This document shows, piece by piece, positions 22,636 to 36,620 of a DNA stretch of 64,000 nt. Origin of the DNA: Stercorarius parasiticus (taxonomy: Eukaryota; Chordata; Aves; Charadriiformes; Stercorariidae); NCBI GenBank assembly GCA_013396915.1, contig VWZL01005158.1, forward strand, positions 254,622 to 318,621. The letters run 5' to 3'. A program made the position numbers and the translations under genes. Positions within the stretch are counted from its first letter, which is position 1. Every line of letters starts with the position of its first letter. The notes below the pieces were generated by a model. That model saw only the letters and a list, made by a program, of their open reading frames with translations, had not been told where the DNA came from and did not search any database.

Positions 22636-25600
22636 ACTAGGTATTATACGTGTAAAAAGCTTTGGAAATCTTCCCTTTAGGACTAAAGGTACCATTCAAT
22701 TGGGAAACGATAACATGATCATTATTGAGTTATCCCAATGCTGTTCCTGTACACAAGGCTCTGTAAGAAGAATTAGGATTTTTATGTATGATAATGCAAG
22801 CAGGCAAAAAAGTTATCAGTTACTTGAGCTGCGGAAGCAAGAGGTTTTCTGGTTAGCTGGCTGACCCAAAGAACACCTTGAGCAAAATGTTTGCCTCCGG
22901 TTAACTTTAAAAAGACAACAGTAATTCCACTTTTGGTTTGAAAATGCTTTTTAATATTTTTTTTTCCTCCAGTTGAATATAGGACTCTCTGGAAACAAAG
23001 AATCATGAATATTGAAGCATTTCTGTGTCAAAAACATTGCAATGACCCACGTTGATAGTCTTGATATTTTCCTCATTTCTATTGGTTGGAAGTATGGAGG
23101 GAATGCAAGATTTATAAAAGAGCTCGTGTTGGTTGAAAACTACAATAGCTGGCAAATAAAGCCTGCAAGAAATTTCACTGTTTCCCTTCTTGTGAACAGA
23201 GCTCTGCAGGGTCGATCCCAAACTCTTGGGGCTCTGTAGAAGTTTTGCCACCAATGTGACAGAGACGCTGCTCCCAGAATTAGCACTGAAGGAAGAATAT
23301 TGAAGGAAGGTTTAGACTTGGAGAGCACCTATATTCAACATGTACATTTATAGACACTAGACTGATTGGTCAGTCAATTATTCTCTGGAATTTTGTGGAC
23401 TCCAGGCAAGTCAGCTCGAGATATACGAACCTATCAATTTCAGTAATAAAACTCCGTAAATCTGTCCTAGATTTGGACTTCTAGCAAAACCTGAAAGTTG
23501 GCAAATTTCAAATCATTTGGGGTGACATTACAAGCAATTACCCACCAGCTACCTACCATGGTCTTAACAAGACAGAATGTGAAAATTAAATTTATATATC
23601 CTTGCGTAAGTAGTGAGCTAGTGAAAATAGCCATTGGGTTTTTATGTTAATTTCTTTAACTATAGAAGTTGTACAGTGCAAACCTTCACTTTTTTTTTTC
23701 ATGCAAGACGCAAAGCAGACAATGAAGTTGCAGAAAGTGTACGAGACTGGTTTTGTTTAACTTTGGTCTTCTCAATTTACTCTTACTGCCACTGCCCTCT
23801 GGGTATTTTTATGGAAGGAAAAGAAAATGTTCCTTTTATGTATTAGAGCTATGCATATGGGTGACTCATTTGGCAATATTAATAAGAAGTAGATTCAGTT
23901 TTATTTTGAAATCTCCTCCAAAATTATTGAAGTGAAAGAGAAAAAATAGTCAAATTGCAGAATGAGGCCGTTTACTACATCGGGAGGGTTTTACCTTTCA
24001 TACGGCGTTTCTAATTTTGCAGAATAACAAGATTAAAAAAGAAAAAAAAGAAAATACATGGTATGAGTTGCAAACAGAACTTGTCCAAGGGAGAGCCAGG
24101 CTGGAGATACCCTTGTTACAGAGAAGTAGGTGCAGTTCATACTTGGAAGGACTGTGGACTCTTCAATCTGAGGCACATTTTGTTTCAGGGCGATAATATC
24201 ATATCGTGCTCCCGGGCGTGACTCTTCCTCTTGAGCTGCCTGGCTCCTTTCTCCATTGACTGTAGATGGATCCTGCAGCTATAGGGGAGTTACCTGACTT
24301 TGGTAGGAAAAAAATGGAGTCAGAAGCAGCCCATCTCTCATGTGTTCCTTTCTTTCATGTAATAACACCGTTCTAAAAACGAACGGGGGGAGAGGGAGGA
24401 AAGACACCAATCGTATACACAAATGTGGGCCAAATACAATGAATAGTTTCTAGCAAAAAAAACCACTCCAAATTCTACCAACTTTGCCCTCTGCTTTTTC
24501 ACTTCATCCACTCAATTAAAAAATTCATCATTTCAACAGGCCTAGCTGGTAATTTTAACAGACAAGTGAAAATAAATGGCACTACCCTGATAAAAGCTAT
24601 ATGCAAGATAACCCTTAAGCAAACTATGCCTTGGTCTGAATTCCAGCACATTCTGTGACTGGTGGCTCTTAGGTCAGCGCTATGTTACGTCTTTTGCCAA
24701 CATTGCTTCTCTGCAGCAACACACCATCTCATTTTACTCCAGTGTAGCATTTTTCAAGGCTGGAAGCATCCATCCTTAATTTTCCCCATTGTCTGTGGCT
24801 GCGTAAAACGGCAATATGAGTAATTGTTGCTATTTGCTAGCTCTTGCCTCAAACCAGTCTATGTATATATTCACAAATAAGTCCCTAATAATTAAATTCT
24901 TCAAGGTTTTGATCTTGCTCACAGGAGCAGAGCAATTTTCGTTCCCTTATGGATTAGATTATCCCGAAAGGTTACGATTCAAGCTTTCCCTTTTTCTCTG
25001 ATATGATTCTTCCAGACCTTGGGACTGATAGGGCCCTGCACAGCACCAGGTCTATGTTTTCTCTGTAAATACAGCCTACAAAATTTCAACAAGTCAGCCC
25101 TTGTGTGCCACACCGAGAGATTGATGACAAACCACATTATTTTTCCCCTCCATATAACTACCCACAATTACAACGGTACTCTCTCAAAACACTGGTTTGT
25201 TTTTGTCCAAGGAGGAAGGAGTGCGAGCTCGGTCTGCTATCTCGCTGTAGAGCTGGCGGCAACACTGAGCAGCATTATTTGTGGAAAATGCCCTTTTCTT
25301 CCCTCATTTTTCCTATCCATGATAAAATATTGGATCTGATTCTGCCACATGGGCTTATGCAAAGCCAGTAACTCATCAGCAAAGGTTCTCTCAATACCAA
25401 GCTAAAGAAAGAAGGGGATCATGACTTTGCAAGTCTTTCACTTTTCTGGCCTGCTCCCATGATGGTGGGATCGCACCTAAACCAAGGAACTGGTTAAATT
25501 AGGATTATTAGTGTTTCCTGTGGATTAGGTTTGTAGCACGGTTTTGTTTTTTAACCAGATCTGTATTTTCTGTTTCTCTTGTGTTTGAAGACAACTGACC

Positions 25601-27778
25601 CGGCATGACGATGCAATTCTGATTGCTTGTAGAACGCCACTAATACACCAATCCGCAAAGCTGTAAAATGGCAGGACCGGACAATTTGGAAAAAATACAT
25701 TAAAAAAGTAAATCTAAGGCTCTTTTTCCTGAAAGACACACATTTGCCTGAAGAAGTGAGGCTGTACTGTATATAGTAATCCTGTCATCCCTTCTGAAGC
25801 TGATATGCATTTCCCTTATTTTTGTACTGACAATCTTCCTGCACTGAAGTTGCATGTCTTTAGACATAATAAGACGGTAGCGCTGGGAAAACACTGATTG
25901 TTGGGTGCTCTGATGATATTTCCAGAAAGACTGCTGTCTTCCAGATAACTGAATTCCCAGACTCAATTGCAAACTTCGGAGCAAAAGCAGCACCTGAAAA
26001 GCGAGTTGTCTTGCTTTCAAGTGAAAAATGCTTAGAGCATCAAACATATGTCAAAATCACTAATTTGTCATGAAGCAGCTACAGGCTTATATCATCAATC
26101 ATCTTGACACACTGTACTTGAAATGGTGCTGAAAAGATACAAGTCATTTACTCAAAAATGTTTTCTTTATCTATGTGCACCCTTAAAAACTTCCATAAGA
26201 GCACTGAAATCTTTGTGCTCCCTATTCATTGTTTACAAGAGGTGTTTAACTTTTGTAGTTTGTATATGAAACGAGAATGACTGAGTCTTTCTTCTTTCAG
26301 TGGCACTTTTATTCAAAACACGGTTGTGCAGCATGTTTCTGAGTGATAAAGAACCTGCGTGTGTTGACTTTACCCCTTTAAACTTTAAATATTTTCTGCT
26401 AATTCCACTCTTTTGTTGGTTTGTCTGTTTATTTATTTATTTACGATGTCTAGCTAGATCGTGGCATTCCAAGAGGCACAGACCGTTTTAGAGTACTGTA
26501 GATATAAGAAAATAAAGGACTCAATTCTTCAACTATCACACATATATTACCAATATTTAGCCATCTCTATAATAAATGGGGATTCCAATGAGACAAATTT
26601 AATCAATCCAATTTTTAGGGACCACAAATACGATTTCTACAGTTTCTTGTCCCTGTACAAAATTTTTATGTGCATTAATCTCATAGGCAGACTGTACTCC
26701 AAAGTTTCTCAATAACTTCTGTGAGACTATTGTGGCTTCTGAAGCTTATGTAGCTCTATCGAAGATGCACATGTTCCTAAAAGAACAGTCTAAAATTCCT
26801 CTGAAATTGTAAACTCTCTCTACATTGGTAGTTTGAAGCTAAGTAGTCCTGAAATCTTAATCCTTCCTTGAAGCTTCATGCCCAAGATAAGAAAAATCTG
26901 GAAAATGAAATAACGTCTTGAGATTCCAGTCACAGATGAACCAGAAGTAAAATACAGACTTCCAAATTCTGTGTGATGTTCTTGACTCTCAAAGCAAATT
27001 GGAGAGTAAGGCCTTATTACTGAAATGCTAATATTCATTCCCCAAATTTAAGAAAATTAGTTCTAGAGAAATACTAAAAATCCAACATTTGGTTTTGGAA
27101 GCACAATAAATGTCATCAGCAACTCAACTTCCATGCAAATTAATTTTTGCACAGTTTCTTGTGCAGGGGAATGGGAAGCATTTTAAAGAAGTTTTGGCAG
27201 TGAAGTGGGATAAAGACTATTGGGCTCAAGTAGCTCCGAAAATCCCACCAGTTTTCCATGCAATTTCTGACGCCTCTGTGGAACATCTGCGCAGCTTAAT
27301 CCTGGGAGCTACAGTCCTGCTCTTGAGCAGGGTTGGAAATTACTTTAGAATGAAGTTAACAGAAGTGGAAGCCCACTGTAGTGAACTCAGAACTCCTTTT
27401 GCGTTTGTTGCAAATGCGTATATGCTTAATTTGATTTTTTTGTTGTTCGTTTGTTTCAACAACTGGTCAGTTCAGAATGTCCTAATCAATAAGGCCATCT
27501 GTAGGCAGTTTGGGAGCCTTTTGCAAAGGTGACAGGTTTCAAGCTGTGGCCTTGCAGGAGTGCTGAGTTGGGACAGTGAGGTGAAAACGAGGGGAAGAGC
27601 CTACATTGTATTTCTTTTCCTTAAAAAAAAGAAAAAAAAAAGAAAAGGCAGAAAGAGAGCAATAAAGCAAAAGGCATTTCCTAAAGGTAGCCATTAAATC
27701 ATTCAACACGCTGCTCCCTCGAGAGCAGAGAGGTTCCTCTTTCCTTTCCAGAATGGGTTTTTACTAACCATTTCTCAT
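22636..27778. other. Intergenic, nothing firm
   Basis: No gene supported. An AT-rich stretch with occasional short frames. The 140-codon frame at 27110-27532 has no recognisable domain and no flanking splice sites. An A/G-rich tract lies at 27624-27660. Confidence 0.4.
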
Positions 27779-27976
27779 CTAATGCTCAGTGTCTTCACCT
27801 GGCTCTCTCTGGGCATTCACCCAGACTTCATCCAGCAGGACAGCACCACAGCTCTTTCTAAGATGGGCTTTGGCCCATATATCACTTTCAAAAAATTTCT
27901 CAATGGGTCCCCAATGATGTCGACCGAGGGCTCTGTTTTGCTCGTGATAATGTGCTAATGCTCCGAAACCTGGCAT
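27779..27976 (-). other. Coding-like segment, possibly transposon-derived
   Basis: A - strand frame of 65 codons with a conserved-protein feel: a WGPIEKFFESDIWAKAHL stretch, then KSCGAVLLDEVWVN. It runs through a CAG|GTGAAG donor-like site near 27798. No start or acceptor is convincing. It could be a relic of a DNA transposon or retroelement, or a constrained non-coding element that happens to be open. Confidence 0.2.
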
Positions 27977-29180
27977 AAATCTTCTCTACGCATCATCATT
28001 TGTCAAAGTCACAACATGGGGCTGGAAACTAAAAAAAAAAGCCCCAACAAAAAAAAAAAAGTAGGAAGAGATAGAAAACGCCGCTTTCTTTTTTTCTTCC
28101 CTCCCATGTGACTTTCCCCCCCTCCTCTTCCCCTTCTCCTTTTTCTCTTAATCTCTAAAACATCTGATTGTACAGAAATGGTAAATAAAGGTTTTAGTTT
28201 CTCCCTCCTCTGTATGCTTGTGTGTGCATGCGTGCATGTGCTTGCTGGACATTTTTATAAATGGAAATTCAGAATTCATTCAGGGAGCCTTTGCCACCTT
28301 TGGTTAGGAAAACGCTTTGGGAGAGTGGGTCAACTGGCGCTCCTTCCCAGTTAAGCCGTCGTTTGGGCTGATAAAATTAGATGGAAAACCATAATCATAT
28401 CAAAAGGGCCTAACGGCTGTTGCGATTTGGTTTTAGTCATCTCCGAAGGAACAATCCCACAGACCACATCAAAATGTTCTCTAGAGCTTGTTTAAAGCAA
28501 GAAGAAAGAAGTCGTGAGAGAGAAAATCAGTCTTATTTCAACATTTTATTTCTCCTCTCTTTTCTACTAAGTTCCAATTTCTTTTTTTCAACTCTTTTTG
28601 CCCGCCGTCTCCTTGTGCCACTGTCATCCCATTCAGCTCCTGATAAAATGGTTCTATTTAAAACACCTTATGAAAATAAATTGACTCGGACGTTTAGCTG
28701 GTGTTTGTGCTCCGAAATGCCAAGACAGACAAAAATGCATGTTGCTAATACTGCTGTTAATGCTTGCTCAGCGGAATCCTTGAGGTCCAGAAAGTGAGTT
28801 GTGATGGCATTTGAGACCTCATCCCTCCCTTGTGTTTTCACATTATTGGTTAAAAAACCATAATAGGTACATTGGTAGACAAGAAAGAAAATAAGGTGGT
28901 TTCTCCAGTAGCATTTCACGTTAATTGAATCTACCGGGAAGACCCATATCTCTGGACCCGACATTTTATTCATTATCAACACAGCCAGGTCTCAGCTAGA
29001 AAGAGATGATGAAAGGAGGTATAAACTGAAGGGAAAACATCTATAAATTGATGAAGTGAAACCAACGGGGTGTCACCAGAGATGCTCAGTGTCCCGCTGC
29101 GACTTTTCATTCAGTTATTATTAAATACATTGACAGAAAATGACAAGCCAGGCTTTCAAGCCCTTCCAAACGATTCTCAG
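27977..29180. other. Intergenic, simple A-rich and pyrimidine-rich tracts
   Basis: No gene supported. Two A-runs at about 28030-28060 are followed by a CT-rich tract (28088-28150) and a GTGTGTGCATGCGTGCATGTG alternating purine-pyrimidine stretch near 28220. Confidence 0.4.
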
Positions 29181-29252
29181 CGATGCATTCGCTGCGCCGC
29201 GCGCCCTTGCGTGAGCGATGCTGCTGAAGTCAATGCAGGCAGCAACGCAAAG
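29181..29252 (+). other. CpG-rich exon-like segment
   Basis: 72 bases between CGATTCTCAG| and AAAG|GTGAGAT, open in the frame CIRC-AARPC (phase 0 at both ends) and unusually rich in CG (GCTGCGCCGCGCGCCC) for this AT-rich neighbourhood. There is no partner exon. Possible lncRNA exon or regulatory islet. Confidence 0.2.
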
Positions 29253-32200
29253 GTGAGATTAGTCCCACAGCCCCCGAGGCAGAACTTTGTGCAGTTTCAG
29301 GTGGCAGAATCCAGCCTGCAATGCCTTGCAGAATATGGCAGAATATACCAGATAATTTTATTTAAACCAGTAATGGCTAGGCTTTGCAGTATCTGTTAGC
29401 CACTACTGGATTCCCCAACCAGCAAGAGAGCCTGGAAACTCTGACAGGGGTAGAGTTAGCAGCCGTTAAACCTCTCCTTTGTTGCATTCTGTCATTTGAT
29501 ATATAGCTCTTTTGCCATTTAATATTATACTAAATGCTGATTGGTCTCTCTGCGTTGAAGTGGCACCGTTCCTGCTTCCACCTCTCTAACAGGCACCGAA
29601 GCTTTATCATCGGTATACGCTTACAGACTGTATCTTAAATCACAGCATGAAATCGAGCCCGTTGCCGTGCTTGCTGTCTGTGCGTGAGCCACATCAGCGC
29701 TGGCAGCGCTCCCCGGCCCTGGCACCCTTCCCCAGCAGCCTCAAGTCCAATTCGACTTCACCTCAGGTAACTCTTCAAAAGAAAACTCTAATAATCATAA
29801 TGTGATGGGCGACATGTCAAGAAAAAGAAAATAACAGCCTTAAATCCGGTATTAACCTGCAATGGAAAACAAGCCATGGGGTTATTTCCATGAGAAATCC
29901 TGGAAGCCATACAATGGGTGGAAGGGAAGGGATGGGGGGAGATGGGATGTGAAAGGGAAGGGGTCCTTGGCCAAGGTCTGCGCCTAACCGAATGCTCATG
30001 GACCGGGTTTTGGGTTTCATACCTCTGCTGGCAATTTGCTACACTTGGTATCAGGAAGATTAGAAGGGAAATGTTTATGGGGGTCTTTCTCTGAAGAGGA
30101 GAAGGAGCTACACGATGCTGTAATAACTTCCTTGGGTTTCTTTCTATTTAGATTTGAGTACAGCTTTCCCTTGCCACTGGGCCTGATCCTGCCATGCTTT
30201 TGGAGTTTTCCACACCCCATTAAGCCCCAGGAGTTGTTTTGGGGACCTGTGGAACAAGATGAAGCTCAGGTCCAGCATCGGTGTTTGGGTACTGCTGCTC
30301 TCCTTGCAAAGAGGATCCAAAGAAAGAAGGAAAACCAAACAAGACGCAAACACAGAGGGGGAGAGGGGATTGCTGCGACACCCCATCGTTCTCCTGCATG
30401 GGATCTCCACCAGCTCCGTGGCACTACGAGTGCTGGGGTGGGGGAAGCGGCTGGGCTGATGTCTCATCCACCCACCTCCATCCTCGCGCAGACAGCAGCA
30501 TCCCTCAGGAGCCACTCCACTGTAAGGGATGGGATTGATCCCATGGAACGCCAGTGGAAACTGGACTGGAGTTAGTCCTCATCTGATGACTATTTAACTA
30601 GCTCTTCGCTCGGTATGCTTTCTATAAACAGAGATTAAAAGAAAAAAAAAAGATACTGGAATCACTCTGAGGAAACTGTATCTTTGGAGGCCAAAGGAAA
30701 CTTCATATAATGAATCTTCTTTCTATGAGAAGAGAATAATGTCTTCAAACCAATTATATCAAGGCGTATAATTACACACAGTACATTAAATACATTATTT
30801 TAGCACAAATGAGACTGAATGTCGATTACAGCTTCCAAAAACATATTTAGTTAAAAAAAATTTCCTGTTCATATATTTAACTTTTCAAGCAAATTTTATT
30901 AATATGTATAACTGTTATTGTTTAATGCACAAATGATTTGGGATAGAGGTTTTGATGTAGTGCAAACCCAGCAGTTTTAAAAGTTCTGAAGAATGCCGAA
31001 GTCCAGGGAGAACTGCAGTAAACTCACATATCTGTGCAAAGACAAATCTGTAGTTTCAAAGACTGTTATCAAAATAGATGCTGACTAATGGCTTGTTTAG
31101 CCAAGAACAATATGATTTCTTCCTACTGGGGCTCCTTATTTCATTCTGTATATTTGGCCTCCCTGTGTCATTTCCCTCACATAGAGGTGGCGATACAATA
31201 TTTGATGTAGCAACGACTTCAGCGTCAAGAAGTTGAAAGCACAGATAAATTCTGTAAAGGTACTAAGCAAGATTTTTCACACTGGAGCTGAAAGGGAAGA
31301 ATGGCTTCTCTTTGGTTGGTTTAGACACCAAAATACTGCGAACTGAAACACTGTGTTAAACACGTCATGATTATTAAAAATAATTAAGCCAATTATAGAA
31401 AAGTCACCAATATATGGCATTTTTAAATATGGATACATACTCCCGAATGGAGTAGATCTTTTCTCAGACAATGTTTACTGTTTACTGGTGGTTTCTGATG
31501 TTTCAAGTCAGACTTGCAGTGCATGTATTTTTCATGATCTCATTCCATCCAGCATGTAAGCGTATATTTTATCATAGCTCTGTAACTATTGACTCCAATT
31601 GATTATTTACTTAAAGTTAAGCATGAGCTCAACTACTCGGCTGCATTTGCGCTTACATGGACATTCCCACCAGTATAATATTCCGAATCCCTCCTGTGAT
31701 TACAGTATTCCCCATAATGGGAACCCCAATATTACTAAGGACTTTGGCAGTCTTGGCCAATGTCAACAGAATGGGAGGTGCTATTTCATTAATTTCCCCT
31801 GACTAGGGACAAAAATAACTTCATATATTTCTTGGTTTTGTGTTTCAACCTCCAAAAAAGTAAAGAAATTGGTTACGTTATACTCCAGTTGGTTACATTA
31901 GACTGTAATTTCACAAGGCATCAGTGATTCCAGGGACTGATTTTTGACAAGAAAAAAAATGACCACACATTTGCTAGCATCAATAGTCACCTTTCCTCAT
32001 GCATAAAGCATATGAACACATTTTTGGCTGTCAGTATTTGAACAACAGAAAATGGGAAGGAAGAAGCATAGACATGTTTTAACTTTCTGACAAACTGTTT
32101 TGATGAACGGGGATCCCCGCGCTGGCTAAAGAGTGAGGACAGAAAAATGGGTCCCCGTGGTGCAGGGCAAGATCTCCTCTAATAACAGAATGAGTGAGCA

Positions 32201-33552
32201 AATCAGGGGAACCACAACTTTCCTACTGTGTGAGAGACCACAAATAATGGAAGGCAAACAGATACGAGAAGGAGCAATTCATTTTCCATGCCCATTAAGT
32301 TTTCCAGGTAGAACTGGGTGTCAATGTATTTATGATTTGGTCTCTCATATCTCTTCAGGTCTTGCTTAAAGCAGACCGAAGCTGGATTTGGGGTTTCGGT
32401 CCATTTTGTAGTGTACTTAGCTTGTGTTTGATGAGGGGCTAAAATGAACTCTTGTAAATCATTCATCAGCCATGTAAAGCAGGGCTCCGTTATAAATTTG
32501 TATCAACCCAAATGGTTAAAATCTCAGTCTAATAAAGGCCATGTGCGCGACTCCTGAAACTATTGCAACAAATGGCTTTCAATTTTTTCACATTTTATTG
32601 TTCTGATTCTTTTTATACTGTACTATCAGTAATAACAACACAATCAGATATTTGAAACTGGTATTAATAATTTTGCAGCCACTAAACACCTGAAACCCCT
32701 CTTCTCCTCTCTTTATTGGCGCCGTTGATTTTTATGAGTGTATTGCTTAAAATAAGGGAGTGCGGGGAGTTGCCGTGTTGTGAGAGACCAGGTGCCCGTC
32801 TGTTTCAAAATAGTTCTTATAGCTGTAGTTAAGCTTTGAATGCTTTAAAATCATATAGTGTTGAATATAAGCAAATGCATTATTCAGCGTGACAACATAC
32901 GAGCAACTGCGCTGACAGAGCGCTAACACAGCCCTCCTGGACAATCCACACAAGTCCTGTGCCCCCTTGTCTGCAGCCGTTGGAGGTTCCTCCTCCACCA
33001 TCCAACCCAAAGAGGATGCCCAAGGGAACGTGAAAGCCTCCATAACACCCGGGGCTTTTTATAGGTATACCTGATTTTGGTCCCTGACCTCCACTTTGCT
33101 GTGCTGGCAAAGCAGTTTGACACGAAAGGTGACCTGAGTATTGGCTCTATAGAAGATCCAGGAGAACAGCAGAGTGGGAGGGGGGAAATGAATTACTCAG
33201 CTTTTCCTTAGGATCCTCTGACAGGGTTGATCATCGTATGGGTTCACCTTTTTCCTCTGCACTGTCTCCCCATGCGATCTCCCTGCCGGACAGAGCGGAG
33301 GGCAGTATTAAGATCTGTTATAGCTCACGTGTATGGACAGAAAGGAATTGCTGAGTGGGTTTATTGTCCTGAAGGATGTGGCCCAAGCCTGTCCCTGGCC
33401 CGTGTGGGTCAAAACTCACCAAAACCCTTTGCTGAATGTGGACTCCCAGCCCTAAAATGCAAAAGCAATCCGGATTTAGAGTCCAGTGTGGGTTCAGGTC
33501 TGCATTTGAAAGACAGCGTAGACAATGCCCTATGTGCCTTTTCCATGGTGCG
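29253..33552. other. Intergenic, no gene supported
   Basis: Contains a 179-codon + strand frame (30036-30575) and overlapping - strand frames without coding support. There is an imperfect 20-base period repeat at 31869-31900 (TTGGTTACGTTA and TTGGTTACATTA). 30600-31260 is very AT-rich. Confidence 0.4.
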
Positions 33553-33580
33553 TGTATATATATACGTATATATATATATT
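33553..33580 (+). repeat. (TA)n / TATACG microsatellite
   Basis: TGTATATATATACGTATATATATATATT. It inflates the 185-codon frame at 33227-33784, whose middle is an alternating Tyr-Ile/Val run from this repeat. Confidence 0.9.
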
Positions 33581-36368
33581 TATGTAGGAAAAAGGAAGCC
33601 TGTGGCAGAGGGAAGAATTAAAACCAGGCCTCTCAAATCCCAAGTTAACCTTAAGCACTGGATTATTTTTTCTCTCTTGTGTGAATACTGCCTGTGCATA
33701 CTGTATACAAATATGAAAGAGATTTACTGGAGAAATAACTTTAGGCACAATAATACATGTGTGCATGTGTGTACATATACATAAATATATATATTCTCAA
33801 TATCAGCCTGAGAAGCCATGGCCTCATAAAAAGTCTCTGAACAGTCCGTAAATTCTGGGCCAGATTTCAACTCATGTTCCTGAGATAAGGACCAGAGGGA
33901 GGAGGAAGAAAAAGACAGCAGCAATCCTTTTATCCTTCTGGACACATATGGTAGGTCTATTTCTTTCAGCAGATGTGAATAAAAATAGATATATTTACAA
34001 TTGCAGTTGGATACAGAATTGAGCATAAGTGAACACAGAGCAGTCGTTTTCATCGATGCTAATACCATAATAGTCTGGATTATGCAGTGCGCTGTTGCTA
34101 TAATAACATTCATTTGCTGTCAGCACTCCTGTGTAAAAACAAATTAGCTGGATGATTAATGAATATCAAAACCAGCATGTGGATTCTCCTCTGTGATGCT
34201 TCAGCCCAGTGTGAAATCTGCTGCTGCGAGAGCTGTCTCTGCTGTTTGCATTGCAGAGTGTCTCCTCTGCAGATGTGGGTATCGCTGAGAAAGGTGGTTT
34301 CCAACCACAGTAGCTTTTCAAGATTTTTTTTCCTTTTTTTAATAAACAATGTTTTCAATAACAATAAAAATATATTTTTAAATATACAATACAAAGAGAA
34401 AACACCGGGACTCCAGAAATAGGTGTTGAGGTGAGAAATGTCTCCTTTAAGTTTAGTCTGACCTCTACCAGTTCAGCATCCCTGAGGACGTCCTTGCGGA
34501 GAGGAGCCCCACTGCAGGCCCTCCAACGAGCCCTCAGAGAAGCACTGGCATTAGGAGAGATGACGATAAGTCCTAAGGATCACATTGGTCCTTTGGAGCA
34601 TGTCGTAACTCTTTATGCTCTGGATGGACTTTTGGGTGGATAACTTGAGTTCACTGCAAATGAAACTATTTGAAGTACACGGACAGCACCAAAGGCACAA
34701 TGACACGTAAACCTTGTGTTGGCCTCGTTTGCCACTTCCCCAGGGAAGCACCAGACCATGCAATGTTAGTAGCCTGGGTGGCAAAACCTGTTCTGATAGA
34801 GACACACCACCACCACGGTGATAAAGCTACGTTTGTTCCCATCCTAGAGCTGGCGCAGGCACCAGCAGACATTGCAATTCTTAGAGAACATTGTTCATCA
34901 ACACTTCCACAGTAAAGAAGGGTAAAACGTGGTATACTGACATTCTGGTACTATTTCCAGTGATTTAGAGTGTACAGAATGACTCAATAAAATAAAAGAT
35001 TACAATCAGTAAGTGAACTTATGGATGCATGCAGTGGTTGAAGAGATTAATTCCAAGTTATTCCAAATGTATAATGCAATTTCATGTTAAATCCTTAGAA
35101 TTACAACTTACAAAATAACCGACTGTGCAATACACTAGATGCAAGCAGGGACAAAATTTGGGTTCTTCTGAGTCTCGGCTTGACAGTTATGTTCTCTTTC
35201 ATGCGTATGTATTTATACAACTCTCAAACCCCCATTCTCTGTTTCATGACATCTCCACTGCAATTAATTAACGCACAGACCCTCCAGTTCAAGCTGTTGA
35301 CTTAAGCGCTCTGCGGTGTGGTGAGATGCCGAAGCCTTGTGCTGTACAAATGAGCCTTGGTGTCCTTTGTCGTTGTGACAGTAGTTCTGGAGCTCAAAGG
35401 GTGACAGAGATGTTTATGCTACGACTCAGCTGTGACATCTGGGAAATACACACATGCACAGACCGATGCGTATTTTCCTTGTTAATGAAATACTCCGAAA
35501 AAGCCCACAGCCAAGGAGCGGTCACAGAAGGCAGGCGTCTGCCCCTCTCTCCTCTGACAATCCCCTCCTCCCCACCTCGATTGTATTTTCTTTTTCAAAC
35601 TTCTACCTTTTTTACTACTTCCTAGATCACATACCTGAACGGAATCAGAGCGAAATCTGACCACGGAGAACTGGCATCTGTCATCAAAATATACCTCCAG
35701 AGATGGCCTGTTTGTTTTTCTTGCTGTACATATGTGGGCTGCAGCACTGCGGGGATTATGAAGCTTTTTTTCACTCTGAAATACCCACCTATCTCTTTTG
35801 GGGGTGTTTTAGATGATACTGCATAGGACCTCCACGGCAAAGCATGTTCCTTACTAAGGGACGTCAGGCAGAGGCCCTTCAGGTTTTTTAGCACTTATGG
35901 GGTTAATTGTGTTTTTTATATTATATATACACACACATGCGCGTCAAGTAGTTATATAATATAAAAAGGCTCTTTTCTCATATCCCCACAGCGTGCAATA
36001 GGACTCCACATATAGCACACCAAAAAAATAAAAAAATAAAAAGAGTCCAAACACTGCCAAAATCTACATTTTCATTTGGCAAACTAGTTAAATCTATTCA
36101 TAATCTGGTGCCTGAATCAAGTTTCAGACCAGACTAGACTGCCTTGGCTCCTGGTTTTTGTTGCTCGACCTGTCTCTGACTGAATTTAGCTATGATGTTA
36201 CATCTTTAGCTGTAGAAAATTTCTAATAATGGTAGCCTGTTTTATTTTGCCACTGGAGGGTACAAGTTCCAGCATTTCCGTGCTGAGGTCCAATTGGAGC
36301 CAGTTTCGGACTTTTTTTTGGACCAAAACCTTCCTTGTTGCTTTTCACTGTTTTCTTTTGCCCTTTTT
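33581..36368. other. Intergenic, weak coding-like text only
   Basis: No gene supported. Short frames at 34431-34643 and 34670-34915 are mildly coding-like. On the - strand a strong donor CAG|GTATGT at 35634 follows short open segments. A TA/CA microsatellite lies at 35918-35938. Confidence 0.35.
35918..35938 (+). repeat. TA/CA microsatellite
   Basis: ATATTATATATACACACACA, followed by TGCGCG. Confidence 0.8.
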
Positions 36369-36373
36369 NNNNN
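36369..36373. other. Assembly gap (5 N)
   Basis: Five N within a T homopolymer. Length uncertain. Confidence 0.95.
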
Positions 36374-36482
36374 TTTAGATTTTAATAATGTTCACTCTCA
36401 CAGCTTTCAGAAGGCGGAATAAAAACACAGCAAATCCAGAGTGAAATGTGCGGTGTCGAAAATCCATGTTATAACAAGTCAC

Positions 36483-36620
36483 CTGCCTCGCTGCTCGCCT
36501 CGGCGGCGGGAGCTGCCCCCGCGCCCCCCCCCACGGCAGCTCCATCGGCTGATGGTGACGAGGATGGAGCCGCGGTTTCTGGCGGGTCGCTTGGGGCTCG
36601 TCTCCTTCTCGGGAGGCCAT
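36483..36620 (-). other. CpG islet with possible first coding exon, - strand
   Basis: About 140 bases with roughly 17 CG dinucleotides in a CG-poor region. Read on the - strand it opens with an ATG (36618-36620) with G at -3 and G at +4. It stays open for 46 codons (MASREGDEP... to ...RRAARQ) and ends at CAG|GTGACT (36481). The encoded peptide is basic and Pro/Arg-rich, like translated GC-rich 5' exons and not like a conserved domain. It could be the promoter and first exon of a lncRNA or of a gene lying to the left, though no second exon was found. A C9 run inside makes the exact sequence uncertain. Confidence 0.28.

Noticed and set aside
27110..27532. 140-codon + strand open frame
   Set aside because: Starts without promoter context, no domain seen, and ends in hydrophobic low-complexity text.
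30036..30575. 179-codon + strand open frame
   Set aside because: No homologous feel, and overlapping frames are open on both strands. A pyrimidine tract with AG at 30150 exists but no matching donor was found.
33227..33784. 185-codon + strand open frame
   Set aside because: Runs through a TA microsatellite that produces a Tyr-Ile-Val run; no splice or domain support.
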